Origin: an uncultured Clostridiaceae bacterium | GTDB taxonomy: Bacteria > Bacillota > Clostridia > Lachnospirales > Lachnospiraceae | Reading direction: 5' to 3' | Length of the DNA: 12,526 bases | Assembly (NCBI GenBank): GCA_902477765.1 | Contig: CABSIM010000054.1 | Coordinates: 1 to 12,526, forward strand | In this document: in pieces, positions 5,824-12,526 of the stretch | Layout of the letters: each line of letters opens with the position of its first letter | Numbering within the stretch: position 1 is the first letter of the stretch | Program-made: the position numbers and the translations under genes | Notes under the pieces: model-generated | The model's input: only the letters and a program-made list of their open reading frames with translations | Databases searched by the model: none | Told to the model about the DNA's origin: nothing

Positions 5824-6471
5824 ATGAGTGACTGGAAGAAAATGAGACCTGCAGAGAGCAGGAAAAGGAATGACGCGGAGGAAGAACGAAAAGATGCGGA
5901 ACTTCAGGAGAAGGATCTCTGGGATGACGGTGCGGAACAGGAGAGCGGGGATATCTACGGGATCTACATGGAGGAACTTGCGGCCATTCCGCCCTGCAGT
6001 GAAAGAGAGAATCAGGAACTTCTGAAGAAAATCCGCGCCGGGGAGGAAGAGGCACGGACCAGGCTGATTGAGGGAAACCTGAAGCAGGCATTGTTTTTTG
6101 TGCAGGACTACATCAATCAGGGAGTTCCCATGGCGGATCTGATCCAGGAGGCCAGCATGGAACTGATGCTGCTGGCAGACGAAGGATTCGAAGGCGGTTT
6201 TGAAAAACTTCTGGAAAGCCGGATACGGGTCCGTCTGGAGGATGTTGTGAAAGAACAGAAAAAGGAAGCTGAAATCGAGGAAGAGATTCTGGCCAGAGTC
6301 AATGTTCTTCAGGAAGTATCCGGACGTATGGCGGAGGAGCTGGGAAGAGAGGCAACCCTGGCGGAGCTGGCGGAAAAAATGAAGATGACGGAAGAGGAAG
6401 TCCGGGATATCATGAAAACCGCCATGGATGCGCTCAGTGTCAGCGGGGAGACAAGAGATTTAAGATCCTGA
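5824..6471 (+). CDS. sigma-70-like protein lacking region 4 (function unknown)
   Basis: The 215-residue product resembles the middle of a primary-type sigma factor. A charged N-terminus (about residues 1-40) leads into region 1.2 (DIYGIYMEELAAIPP, from about residue 43). Core-binding regions 2.1-2.2 follow, with EARTRLIEGNLKQALFFVQD and MADLIQEASMELM, the counterpart of LIQEGNLGL. Where regions 2.3-2.4 should melt and read the -10 box with an aromatic FSTYATWWIR-type helix, it has GGFEKLLESRIRVRLEDVVK with no tryptophan or tyrosine. Region 3 is recognisable (AEELGREATLAELAEKMKMT). The protein then stops and region 4 is absent; the next open frame is a different protein, so this is not a simple frameshift. 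It may bind RNA polymerase core as a modulator; that is inference. An in-frame ATG exists at 5761 but has no good ribosome binding site. ATG at 5824 has GAGG at 5811-5814, 9 bases away, and was chosen. The membrane zinc-ribbon gene follows 18 bases later. Confidence 0.78.
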   Translation: MSDWKKMRPAESRKRNDAEEERKDAELQEKDLWDDGAEQESGDIYGIYMEELAAIPPCSERENQELLKKIRAGEEEARTRLIEGNLKQALFFVQDYINQGVPMADLIQEASMELMLLADEGFEGGFEKLLESRIRVRLEDVVKEQKKEAEIEEEILARVNVLQEVSGRMAEELGREATLAELAEKMKMTEEEVRDIMKTAMDALSVSGETRDLRS

Positions 6472-6489
6472 CAGCAGGGAGGTATGTAA

Positions 6490-6957
6490 ATGAAAAGTAT
6501 AAAGCCCGGCCGCGGCCCGTCGGCAATGGGAGGGATCGGAAGTATTTTTGCGGCGCTGTTCGGCGTTATCTGGACCATGGTGGCGGTATCCATGGGGGCG
6601 CCGTGGTTTTTTGCCCTTTTTGGGATCATGTTTATTATCATGGCCCTGGTTCAGGCGGCATATAACCTGAAAAATGCCACTTCAGAAGAACGGTTTTCCG
6701 CTTTTGACATTGTGGATTCTTCGGAAGAAAGAGATCCGGCAGAACAGCTTATCATGAAAAGAAAGGATCAGGAAAGCAGGGATCCTGCCGGCCCTGACAG
6801 AAGCAGAGAGGAAGACATATCCGGGATCCGGCATCCGGAAGCGCAGAGGAGATTCTGTCCTTACTGCGGAGCCGCTGCCGCACCGGATTACCGGTACTGC
6901 AGCAGCTGCGGCAGAGAACTTCCGGAAAGAGGGAAAGAAGAAGAATTCCATGGATGA
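6490..6957 (+). CDS. two-helix membrane protein with C-terminal zinc ribbon
   Basis: This 155-residue protein has two hydrophobic helices near residues 15-34 and 38-58, separated by a short turn. An acidic, charged and probably disordered linker follows (about 62-120). The C-terminal zinc ribbon has Cys123-x2-Cys126 and Cys137-x2-Cys140 (FCPYCG and YCSSCG). The short turn between helices suggests a hairpin with both ends in the cytoplasm, so the zinc ribbon would face the cytoplasm. I do not recognise a named family. The start at 6490 is set by GGGAGG at 6477-6482, 7 bases upstream. It lies 18 bases after the sigma-like gene and is probably in its operon, so the two may act together at the membrane; that is inference from position only. 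No terminator is visible before purL. Confidence 0.8.
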   Translation: MKSIKPGRGPSAMGGIGSIFAALFGVIWTMVAVSMGAPWFFALFGIMFIIMALVQAAYNLKNATSEERFSAFDIVDSSEERDPAEQLIMKRKDQESRDPAGPDRSREEDISGIRHPEAQRRFCPYCGAAAAPDYRYCSSCGRELPERGKEEEFHG

Positions 6958-6998
6958 ATATATTACGAAGATTAATGCGTTAGATTAGATATATTAAT

Positions 6999-7028
6999 TT
7001 TACTTATTTGTTTCTCCTGTGTTATGAT
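6999..7028 (+). promoter_or_regulatory. possible purL promoter
   Basis: TTTACT (6999-7004) and TATGAT (7023-7028) are 18 bases apart in an AT-rich gap after the zinc-ribbon gene. The start near 7035 gives a leader of about 60 bases. That leader is too short for a purine riboswitch and I see no PurR-box-like sequence in it, so how purL is regulated is not evident. Confidence 0.45.
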
Positions 7029-7095
7029 AAGAGCAGATAAACAGGCAGGTTATGCCTTCAGGTGCCATGGTGCAAAGTTCAAGGAGGAAAGGAAC

Positions 7096-10000
7096 ATGAG
7101 CGTAAAGCGGGTATTCGTAGAAAAGAAACCGGAATTTGCCGTCAAAGCCAGGGAACTGCATGAGGAAATCAGAAACTATCTGGGAATCTCCGGACTGACC
7201 GGAGTCCGTGTCCTGGTCCGCTATGATATTGAAAATATTTCTGAAGATGTATATCAGGAAGCACTGGCGACGATTTTTTCCGAGCCGCCGGTGGATAACG
7301 TATATGAGGGAGTCTTTCCCCATGATCCGGAGGATGTGGTCTTTTCCGTGGAATATCTTCCGGGACAGTTTGACCAGAGAGCTGACTCGGCGGAGCAGTG
7401 CGTCAAGCTGCTGAAGGAAACAGAGGAGCCTGTGATCCGGTCTGCGGCCACCTATGTGATTTCCGGAAGTCTGAGTCCGGAGCAGGTGGAAGCAGTCAAG
7501 TCTTTCTGCATTAACCCTGTGGATTCCAGAGAAGCGGCAGAAGAAATTCCGGATACGCTGGTTACGGTTTTTGACCGGCCTGAAGATGTGGCTGTGTTTG
7601 AAGGATTCCGTACCATGGGAGATGCGGAATTCAGGGCTCTGTATGACTCCCTGAATCTTGCCATGACATTCCGGGATTTTGAACATATCCGGAATTACTA
7701 CAGAAACGAAGAAAGACGGGACCCCACCGTAACGGAAGTCCGTGTTCTTGATACATACTGGTCTGATCACTGCCGTCATACCACATTCTCCACGGAACTG
7801 AAGAATGTGAGCTTTACGGACGGAGACTACCGGGAACCCATTGAGGCAACATACAGAAAATACCTGGCGGACCGGGAGGAGCTTTACAAAGGACGCAAGG
7901 ACAAGTTCGTATGTCTGATGGATCTGGCTGTCATGGGCATGAAAAAGCTGAGAGCCGAAGGAAAGCTGGATGACATGGAAGTCTCGGAAGAGATCAATGC
8001 CTGCAGCATCGTGGTGCCTGTGGAGATTGACGGAGAGACAGAGGAGTGGCTCATCAACTTTAAAAATGAGACCCATAACCATCCTACGGAAATCGAACCC
8101 TTCGGAGGAGCTGCCACATGTCTGGGCGGAGCCATCCGTGATCCGCTGTCCGGAAGAACCTATGTATACCAGGCCATGAGGATCACCGGCGCTGCAGATC
8201 CCACAAGCCCCCTGGGAGAGGCGCTGAAAGGAAAGCTTCCTCAGAAAAAGATTGTGACCGAGGCTGCCCATGGATACAGTTCCTATGGAAACCAGATCGG
8301 TCTTGCCACAGGCTATGTAAAGGAAATCTATCATCCCGGTTATGTGGCCAAGAGAATGGAAATCGGAGCGGTCATGGGGGCTGCCCCCAGGAAAAATGTG
8401 ATCCGTGAGACATCAGATCCCGGCGACGTGATCATCCTTCTGGGCGGAAGAACGGGACGCGACGGCATCGGCGGCGCCACAGGTTCTTCCAAAGTCCATA
8501 CCGAGGCATCCATTGAAGTCTGCGGAGCCGAGGTGCAGAAAGGAAATGCGCCTACGGAGAGAAAGATACAGAGGATGTTCCGCCGTCCGGAAGTTTCCCG
8601 CCTGATCAAAAAATGCAACGACTTCGGTGCAGGCGGTGTATCGGTGGCCATCGGAGAACTGGCTGCCGGTCTGAGCATCGATCTGGATAAAGTACCGAAA
8701 AAATATGCCGGTCTGGACGGAACCGAACTGGCTATTTCCGAGTCCCAGGAACGGATGGCTGTGGTAGTGGACCCGCGGGATGCGGAGCAGTTTCTGAACT
8801 ATGCGGCAGAGGAAAATCTGGAAGCCGTAACCGTGGCGGAAGTAACGGAAAGTCCGCGTCTTGTGATGACCTGGAGAGGAAAGACCATTGTGGATCTGAG
8901 CCGTGCATTTCTGGACACCAATGGCGCTCACCAGGAGGCAGATGTGACGCTGGAGGTTCCGGGAAGAGAAGGCAGACCGTTCCAGCGGAACGATGTGGGC
9001 GATGTGCGTGAAACATGGCTGTCCATGCTGGGATCCCTGAATGTATGTTCCCAGAAGGGCCTTGTGGAGATGTTCGATTCCTCCATCGGCGCAGGAACCG
9101 TACTGATGCCCTACGGCGGAAAATATCAGCAGACGGAAATTCAGACCATGGTGGCAAAACTTCCGGTTCTGAAAGGCAAAACAGATACGGTTACCATGAT
9201 GAGCTACGGATTTGATCCGTATCTGTCCAGCTGGAGCCCCTATCACGGAGCTGTATATGCGGTCCTTTCCTCTGTGGCAAAGATTGTAGCGGCAGGCGGC
9301 GATTTCAGAAAGATCCGTTTTACCTTCCAGGAATATTTCCAGAGGATGAGCGGAGAGCCGAAGCGCTGGAGCCAGCCTTTTGCAGCACTTCTCGGTGCTT
9401 ACAGTGCCCAGATGGGATTTTCGCTTCCTTCCATCGGAGGAAAGGACAGTATGTCCGGAACGTTCAATGAAGAGGACGGAAAAGAGATCAATGTTCCGCC
9501 GACTCTGGTTTCCTTTGCTGTGGATGTGGCGGACGGAAAACATGTGATTTCTCCGGAATTCAAGAAGCCGGGCAGCAAAATCATTGTATTCCGTGCAGAA
9601 AAAGACAGATATGATCTTCCGGTGTATGAGCAGATCATGGACGGCTACAGAAAACTGCATGAAGACATCTGTGCAGGACGGATTATTTCCGCCTATGCGG
9701 CAGAACGGAACGGCATCGCAGAGGCCGTCAGCAAGATGGCATTCGGAAACCATCTTGGAGTGAAGATTGAACACAATCTGGATCCCAGAGACTTTTTCGC
9801 TCCGGCCTGGGGCGATCTGGTATGTGAGGTGCCGGACGGAAAGGTATCGGAACTTTCCTGTACCTATACGGTGATCGGCGAGGTGACCGGCCGCGGCACG
9901 CTGGAATACGGAAGCTGCTCTGTTTCCCTGGAGGAGGCCCTGAACACCTGGAATGCACCTCTGGAAAAGGTATTCCCCACAGAATCCGGCGTGGAGAAGA

Positions 10001-10860
10001 CAGAAGTTACGGATCGGGTATTCAGCGGAAAGAGCGTCTGCATCTGCAGTCATAAGATCGGAACTCCCCATGTGTTTATTCCGGTATTCCCGGGCACCAA
10101 CTGTGAATACGACAGTACGAAAGCCTTTGAGAGAGCAGGGGCTTCCGTTACGACAAGGGTGTTCCGGAATCTCAGCGCCGCTGACATCCGGGATTCCGTG
10201 GAGGAATACAGAAAAGAGATCGAGAAGGCACAGATTATCATGTTCCCCGGCGGCTTTTCCGCAGGAGACGAACCGGAAGGATCCGCCAAGTTCTTTGCCA
10301 CGGCATTCCGCAACGAAGTGCTGAAAGAAGAGGTCATGAAACTTCTCAATGAGAGAGACGGACTGATTCTGGGCATCTGCAACGGCTTCCAGGCTCTGAT
10401 CAAGCTGGGGCTGGTACCGGAAGGCATTATTACGGAGCAGAAGCCGGATTCCCCGACACTGACCTACAATACCATTGGCCGTCATGTGTCAAAAATGGTG
10501 AACCTGAAGGTGGTTTCCAACAAGTCCCCGTGGCTTCAGGAGGCAGTTCTGGGAGGAATCTACACCAATCCCGTATCCCATGGAGAGGGCAGATTCGTGG
10601 CGCCGGCAGAATGGATCGGGAAACTGTTTGAAAACGGCCAGGTGGCCACCCAGTATGTGGATGCGGACGGCAGACCGTCCATGGAGGAATACTGGAACCC
10701 CAACGGCTCCTATATGGCCATTGAAGGCATTACCAGCCCGGACGGCCGCGTATTCGGAAAGATGGCGCATTCGGAACGCCGCGGTGCCGGCGTGGCGCAG
10801 AATATCTGCGGTGAGCAGGATATGAAGATTTTTGAAAGCGGAGTCAGATATTTCCGTTGA
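7096..10860 (+). CDS. purL: phosphoribosylformylglycinamidine (FGAM) synthase, single-chain PurL
   Basis: The 1,254-residue enzyme converts formylglycinamide ribotide, glutamine and ATP to FGAM, the fourth step of purine synthesis, in the cytoplasm. A PurS-like N-terminal domain comes first (VRVLVRYDIENISEDVYQEA), then the linker with DTYWSDHCRHTTF (219-231). The two synthetase halves follow: THNHPTEIEPFGGAATCLGG from residue 326, and GGKDSMSG from 781. The C-terminal glutaminase domain begins near residue 990 (PVFPGTNCEYDSTKAFERAG) with nucleophile Cys1095 in GICNGFQAL and catalytic His1225 and Glu1227 in MAHSER. Fused PurS-PurL-PurQ chains of this length are common in Lachnospiraceae and differ from the split Bacillus enzymes. 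An in-frame ATG at 7024 has no ribosome binding site. ATG at 7096 has a perfect AAGGAGG (7081-7087) 8 bases upstream and was chosen. No other pur genes are adjacent, and a terminator follows. Confidence 0.97.
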   Translation: MSVKRVFVEKKPEFAVKARELHEEIRNYLGISGLTGVRVLVRYDIENISEDVYQEALATIFSEPPVDNVYEGVFPHDPEDVVFSVEYLPGQFDQRADSAEQCVKLLKETEEPVIRSAATYVISGSLSPEQVEAVKSFCINPVDSREAAEEIPDTLVTVFDRPEDVAVFEGFRTMGDAEFRALYDSLNLAMTFRDFEHIRNYYRNEERRDPTVTEVRVLDTYWSDHCRHTTFSTELKNVSFTDGDYREPIEATYRKYLADREELYKGRKDKFVCLMDLAVMGMKKLRAEGKLDDMEVSEEINACSIVVPVEIDGETEEWLINFKNETHNHPTEIEPFGGAATCLGGAIRDPLSGRTYVYQAMRITGAADPTSPLGEALKGKLPQKKIVTEAAHGYSSYGNQIGLATGYVKEIYHPGYVAKRMEIGAVMGAAPRKNVIRETSDPGDVIILLGGRTGRDGIGGATGSSKVHTEASIEVCGAEVQKGNAPTERKIQRMFRRPEVSRLIKKCNDFGAGGVSVAIGELAAGLSIDLDKVPKKYAGLDGTELAISESQERMAVVVDPRDAEQFLNYAAEENLEAVTVAEVTESPRLVMTWRGKTIVDLSRAFLDTNGAHQEADVTLEVPGREGRPFQRNDVGDVRETWLSMLGSLNVCSQKGLVEMFDSSIGAGTVLMPYGGKYQQTEIQTMVAKLPVLKGKTDTVTMMSYGFDPYLSSWSPYHGAVYAVLSSVAKIVAAGGDFRKIRFTFQEYFQRMSGEPKRWSQPFAALLGAYSAQMGFSLPSIGGKDSMSGTFNEEDGKEINVPPTLVSFAVDVADGKHVISPEFKKPGSKIIVFRAEKDRYDLPVYEQIMDGYRKLHEDICAGRIISAYAAERNGIAEAVSKMAFGNHLGVKIEHNLDPRDFFAPAWGDLVCEVPDGKVSELSCTYTVIGEVTGRGTLEYGSCSVSLEEALNTWNAPLEKVFPTESGVEKTEVTDRVFSGKSVCICSHKIGTPHVFIPVFPGTNCEYDSTKAFERAGASVTTRVFRNLSAADIRDSVEEYRKEIEKAQIIMFPGGFSAGDEPEGSAKFFATAFRNEVLKEEVMKLLNERDGLILGICNGFQALIKLGLVPEGIITEQKPDSPTLTYNTIGRHVSKMVNLKVVSNKSPWLQEAVLGGIYTNPVSHGEGRFVAPAEWIGKLFENGQVATQYVDADGRPSMEEYWNPNGSYMAIEGITSPDGRVFGKMAHSERRGAGVAQNICGEQDMKIFESGVRYFR

Positions 10861-10910
10861 TGAAAGAGAGACGGCCTGGACAGAACGGTCTGTGGCAGGA
10901 ATCGGATCAG

Positions 10911-10932
10911 ATATCTATAACATATCTATAAC
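10911..10932. repeat. 11-bp perfect tandem repeat
   Basis: ATATCTATAAC occurs twice in direct succession (10911-10921 and 10922-10932), in the purL 3' untranslated region just before the terminator. TATCT/AGATA around the second copy can also form a short weak stem. It may be a recent slippage duplication. Confidence 0.7.
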
Positions 10933-10946
10933 AGATAAGAAACGGA

Positions 10947-10980
10947 AACAGCGCACTGGCAGAAGCCGGTGCGCTGTTTT
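10947..10980 (+). terminator. Rho-independent terminator of purL
   Basis: AACAGCGCACTGGC (10947-10960), loop AGAA, and GCCGGTGCGCTGTT (10965-10978) form a 14-bp stem with one T-G wobble, ending in a TTTT run. A-rich bases precede it, so it could also stop transcripts from the other side. Confidence 0.9.
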
Positions 10981-10992
10981 GCAGATGAAAAT

Positions 10993-11008
10993 AGTTGACT
11001 GTCCAACT
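10993..11008. promoter_or_regulatory. candidate MarR operator over the marR -35 box
   Basis: AGTTG (10993-10997) and CAACT (11004-11008) form an inverted repeat with a 6-base centre that covers the -35 hexamer. ACTGTC is also repeated directly at 10998 and 11006. MarR proteins bind such short dyads and often repress their own operon, so autoregulation is likely but unproven. Confidence 0.5.
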
Positions 11009-11023
11009 GTCTTGTGATATACT
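10995..11023 (+). promoter_or_regulatory. sigma-A promoter of the marR-MATE operon, extended -10
   Basis: TTGACT (10995-11000) and TATACT (11018-11023) are separated by 17 bases, with TGA before the -10 forming an extended -10. The start near 11030 gives a leader of about 90 bases that contains a GC-rich hairpin. Confidence 0.85.
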
Positions 11024-11048
11024 TCCCATCAGGTCAGCGCAGAGCCGG

Positions 11049-11070
11049 CCGGTATCCGGTACCGGACCGG
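11049..11070 (+). promoter_or_regulatory. GC-rich hairpin or palindrome in the marR leader
   Basis: TCCGGTACCGGA (11055-11066) is a perfect 12-bp palindrome, flanked by CCGG on both sides (11049-11052 and 11067-11070). It can fold in the mRNA leader about 50 bases before the marR ATG. There is no T run, so it is not a terminator; as DNA it could be a second protein-binding site. Confidence 0.45.
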
Positions 11071-11119
11071 AAAGAACGGAAAGACAGCGCGTTTTTGCCG
11101 GAAGAAAGGCGGGAGGGCC

Positions 11120-11593
11120 ATGAAGGAACAGATCACATTACTGAAATATATTTCCGTGATCCAGAGAAATACCCAGAGATATTTTGATGTCATGCTGGAA
11201 GAGGATCATATTGGAAGCGGGCAGCAGTTTTTCATTCTGCGGATCAGGGAAAATGAAGGAATGACCATGAATGAACTGGCAAGAACCGGAAGTTTCGACA
11301 AAGGGACTGTTACCAAGGCGGTAAAAAAGCTGCAGGAAGCCGGTTATATCCGGATAGAACAGGATGAAGAAGACGGACGGGTCAAACACCTCTATACCAC
11401 GGACCGGGCAGAGGAACTGATCCGGAAAGTCTACAGGATCCGTGACCAGTGGCTGGAGAATCTGATGGTTTCGTTCGGACAGGAAGAGAAAGAACGGCTG
11501 AAAGCACAGCTGAAGATCATGTCGGAGCGTTCGTGCTGTCTTATGAAAAAACATGCAGAAGAGAAGGGAGAAACAGAACATGCCGGAAACTAG
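11120..11593 (+). CDS. MarR-family transcriptional regulator
   Basis: The 157-residue protein has the MarR layout. N-terminal dimerisation helices (about 1-45) lead to a winged helix-turn-helix at about residues 48-95 (MTMNELARTGSFDKGTVTKA, then VKKLQEAGYIRIEQDEEDGR) and C-terminal dimerisation helices. It most likely represses its own operon and is released by a drug or metabolite. The ribosome binding site is less clear than for its neighbours: GGGAGG at 11111-11116 is only 3 bases from the ATG, while AAAGG at 11105-11109 is 10 bases away. The 3' end overlaps the MATE gene by 14 bases, so the two are translationally coupled. This arrangement resembles mepR-mepA of Staphylococcus aureus. Confidence 0.9.
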   Translation: MKEQITLLKYISVIQRNTQRYFDVMLEEDHIGSGQQFFILRIRENEGMTMNELARTGSFDKGTVTKAVKKLQEAGYIRIEQDEEDGRVKHLYTTDRAEELIRKVYRIRDQWLENLMVSFGQEEKERLKAQLKIMSERSCCLMKKHAEEKGETEHAGN

Positions 11594-12526
11594 GACAGAA
11601 CATGGGGAGACATACGTAAATCCCCTGGGGACGGAATCCGTTACCAGGCTGCTGGTGACATTTTCGATTCCGGCCATTATTTCCTGTCTGATCAATTCCA
11701 TTTACAACATTGTGGATCAGATTTTCATCGGACAGGGGGTCGGATATCTGGGAAATGCAGCTACGACGGTGGCATTTCCCATCATGACAATTCTTCTGGC
11801 TTTCGGAACGCTTACAGGTTCCGGCGCCAGCGCCTATGCGGCAATCAAACTGGGAGAAAAAAAGATTGATGAGGCGGACAGAACCCTGAATAATGCCCTG
11901 TATTTCACCACGCTGGTGGGCATTGTGCTGATGGCAGCCGGACTTCTGTTCCTGGAACCGATTCTGAGGCTGTTCGGGGCCACAGACAATATCATGCCCT
12001 ATGCGGTGGATTATACATCCATCATTCTTCTGGGAACGCCGTTCAACCTGATTTCCATTGCCCTTTCCAACCTGGCAAGAACAGACGGACATCCGAGGCT
12101 GTCCATGTACGGAATGATGATAGGCGCCGCGCTCAACACGGTGCTGGATCCTGTTTATATTTTTGTGTTCCACTGGGGTGTCAAGGGAGCCGCTGTGGCC
12201 ACCATCACATCCCAGATTATTTCCGCCGTGATCCTTCTGGCGTACTTTGCGGGAAAAGGGAAAAATCCTCAGCATATGAGACTGAAATTCAGGGGAGTCC
12301 GGCTGGAGCCGTCTCTGATCCGGAGTTTTCTGGCACTGGGAATCTCCTCGGGAATCACCCAGTCCGTGGCCTGCATCATGCAGGTGGTCATGAACAACTC
12401 CCTGGTCTATTACGGAGACAAGAGCCCCATCGGAGGAGATGTGGCCCTGAGTGCCATGGGGATTGTCATGAAAATTGCAATGATCATGGGAGCAGTCGGT
12501 GTGGGAGTGGGAATCGGAGCCCAGCC
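11580..12526 (+). CDS. MATE-family multidrug efflux transporter, MepA-like (5' part, cut by window end)
   Basis: The first 315 residues of a membrane antiporter are present; family members usually have about 450. It would export drugs or other organic cations using a Na+ or H+ gradient. The N-terminal MATE signature is clear: LLVTFSIPAIISCLINSIYN, then IVDQIFIGQG with Asp47, GNAATTVAFPIMTILLAFG (58-76), and SNLARTDGHPRLSMYG followed by NTVLDPVYIF (163-195). Several further hydrophobic segments follow, and the reading stays open to the last base. The ATG at 11580 has AAGGGAG at 11564-11570, 9 bases upstream, and overlaps the marR stop by 14 bases in another frame. The IFIGQGVG and TVAFPIM segments are typical of the MepA-like branch, as is pairing with MarR. 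The substrate is unknown. Confidence 0.93.
   Translation, partial: MPETRTEHGETYVNPLGTESVTRLLVTFSIPAIISCLINSIYNIVDQIFIGQGVGYLGNAATTVAFPIMTILLAFGTLTGSGASAYAAIKLGEKKIDEADRTLNNALYFTTLVGIVLMAAGLLFLEPILRLFGATDNIMPYAVDYTSIILLGTPFNLISIALSNLARTDGHPRLSMYGMMIGAALNTVLDPVYIFVFHWGVKGAAVATITSQIISAVILLAYFAGKGKNPQHMRLKFRGVRLEPSLIRSFLALGISSGITQSVACIMQVVMNNSLVYYGDKSPIGGDVALSAMGIVMKIAMIMGAVGVGVGIGAQ

Noticed and set aside
7029..7095. Purine riboswitch or PurR box in the purL leader
   Set aside because: The leader is only about 60 bases, has no three-way junction fold and no CCGAAC-type box.
8413..10485. 690-codon open frame on the minus strand inside purL (and another of 444 codons at 7000-8334)
   Set aside because: It lies antisense to a clearly conserved enzyme, has no ribosome binding site or recognisable domain, and reads as low-complexity Cys/His/Phe/Arg-rich protein. 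Long antisense frames are expected opposite strongly biased codons.
11541..12275. 244-codon minus-strand frame opposite the MATE gene
   Set aside because: The plus-strand MATE protein is recognisable along the whole stretch and has a good ribosome binding site; the antisense frame is His/Gln/Asn-rich with no domain.
1..12526. Defence island, prophage, transposon, CRISPR array
   Set aside because: No integrase, transposase, spaced repeats, capsid or toxin-antitoxin genes are present. The nuclease-helicase has Cas4-like residues but no cas genes nearby.

Overview
The window looks like a chromosomal stretch from a Gram-positive anaerobe of the Clostridia, most likely Lachnospiraceae. This is inferred from the roughly half-GC composition with GGA/CCGGA-rich codons, strong AAGGAGG-type ribosome binding sites, TTGACA/TATAAT-type promoters with extended -10 boxes, a tRNA without encoded CCA, a single-chain PurL of about 1,250 residues, and a nuclease-fused XPD-like helicase. 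No genus is claimed. No phage, transposon, CRISPR array or toxin-antitoxin pair is visible.

Layout, left to right. (1) The 3' part of a tRNA-Trp with its own terminator (1-97), then about 270 bases of largely empty, AT-rich spacer. (2) A sigV-rsiV-type pair (371-1812): an ECF sigma factor overlapping its membrane-anchored anti-sigma factor, whose family senses lysozyme or envelope damage. (3) A monocistronic HPr-like protein (2018-2266) from a strong promoter; it lacks the phosphotransfer histidine but keeps the regulatory serine, like Crh. (4) A 794-residue helicase with an N-terminal PD-(D/E)XK nuclease domain and an Fe-S cysteine set (2443-4827). It overlaps tail-to-tail with (5) a LysR regulator on the minus strand (4811-5686). 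(6) Divergent from LysR, a two-gene unit (5824-6957): a shortened sigma-70-like protein without DNA-reading region 4, and a two-helix membrane protein with a C-terminal zinc ribbon. (7) purL (7096-10860), the FGAM synthase of purine synthesis, ending in a clear terminator. (8) A marR-MATE operon (11120 to the window edge), resembling mepR-mepA, with a candidate autoregulatory operator over its -35 box.

The genes are mostly independent units: envelope stress sensing, carbon regulation, DNA repair, transcription control, purine synthesis and drug efflux. The least explained item is the sigma-like protein with degenerate region 2.4 and no region 4, paired with a zinc-ribbon membrane protein. It could bind RNA polymerase core without recognising promoters. 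This is the best candidate for undescribed biology here, but it rests on reading the protein sequence only. The other points worth a look are the Crh-like HPr, the helicase-nuclease fusion, and several dyads placed over promoters.
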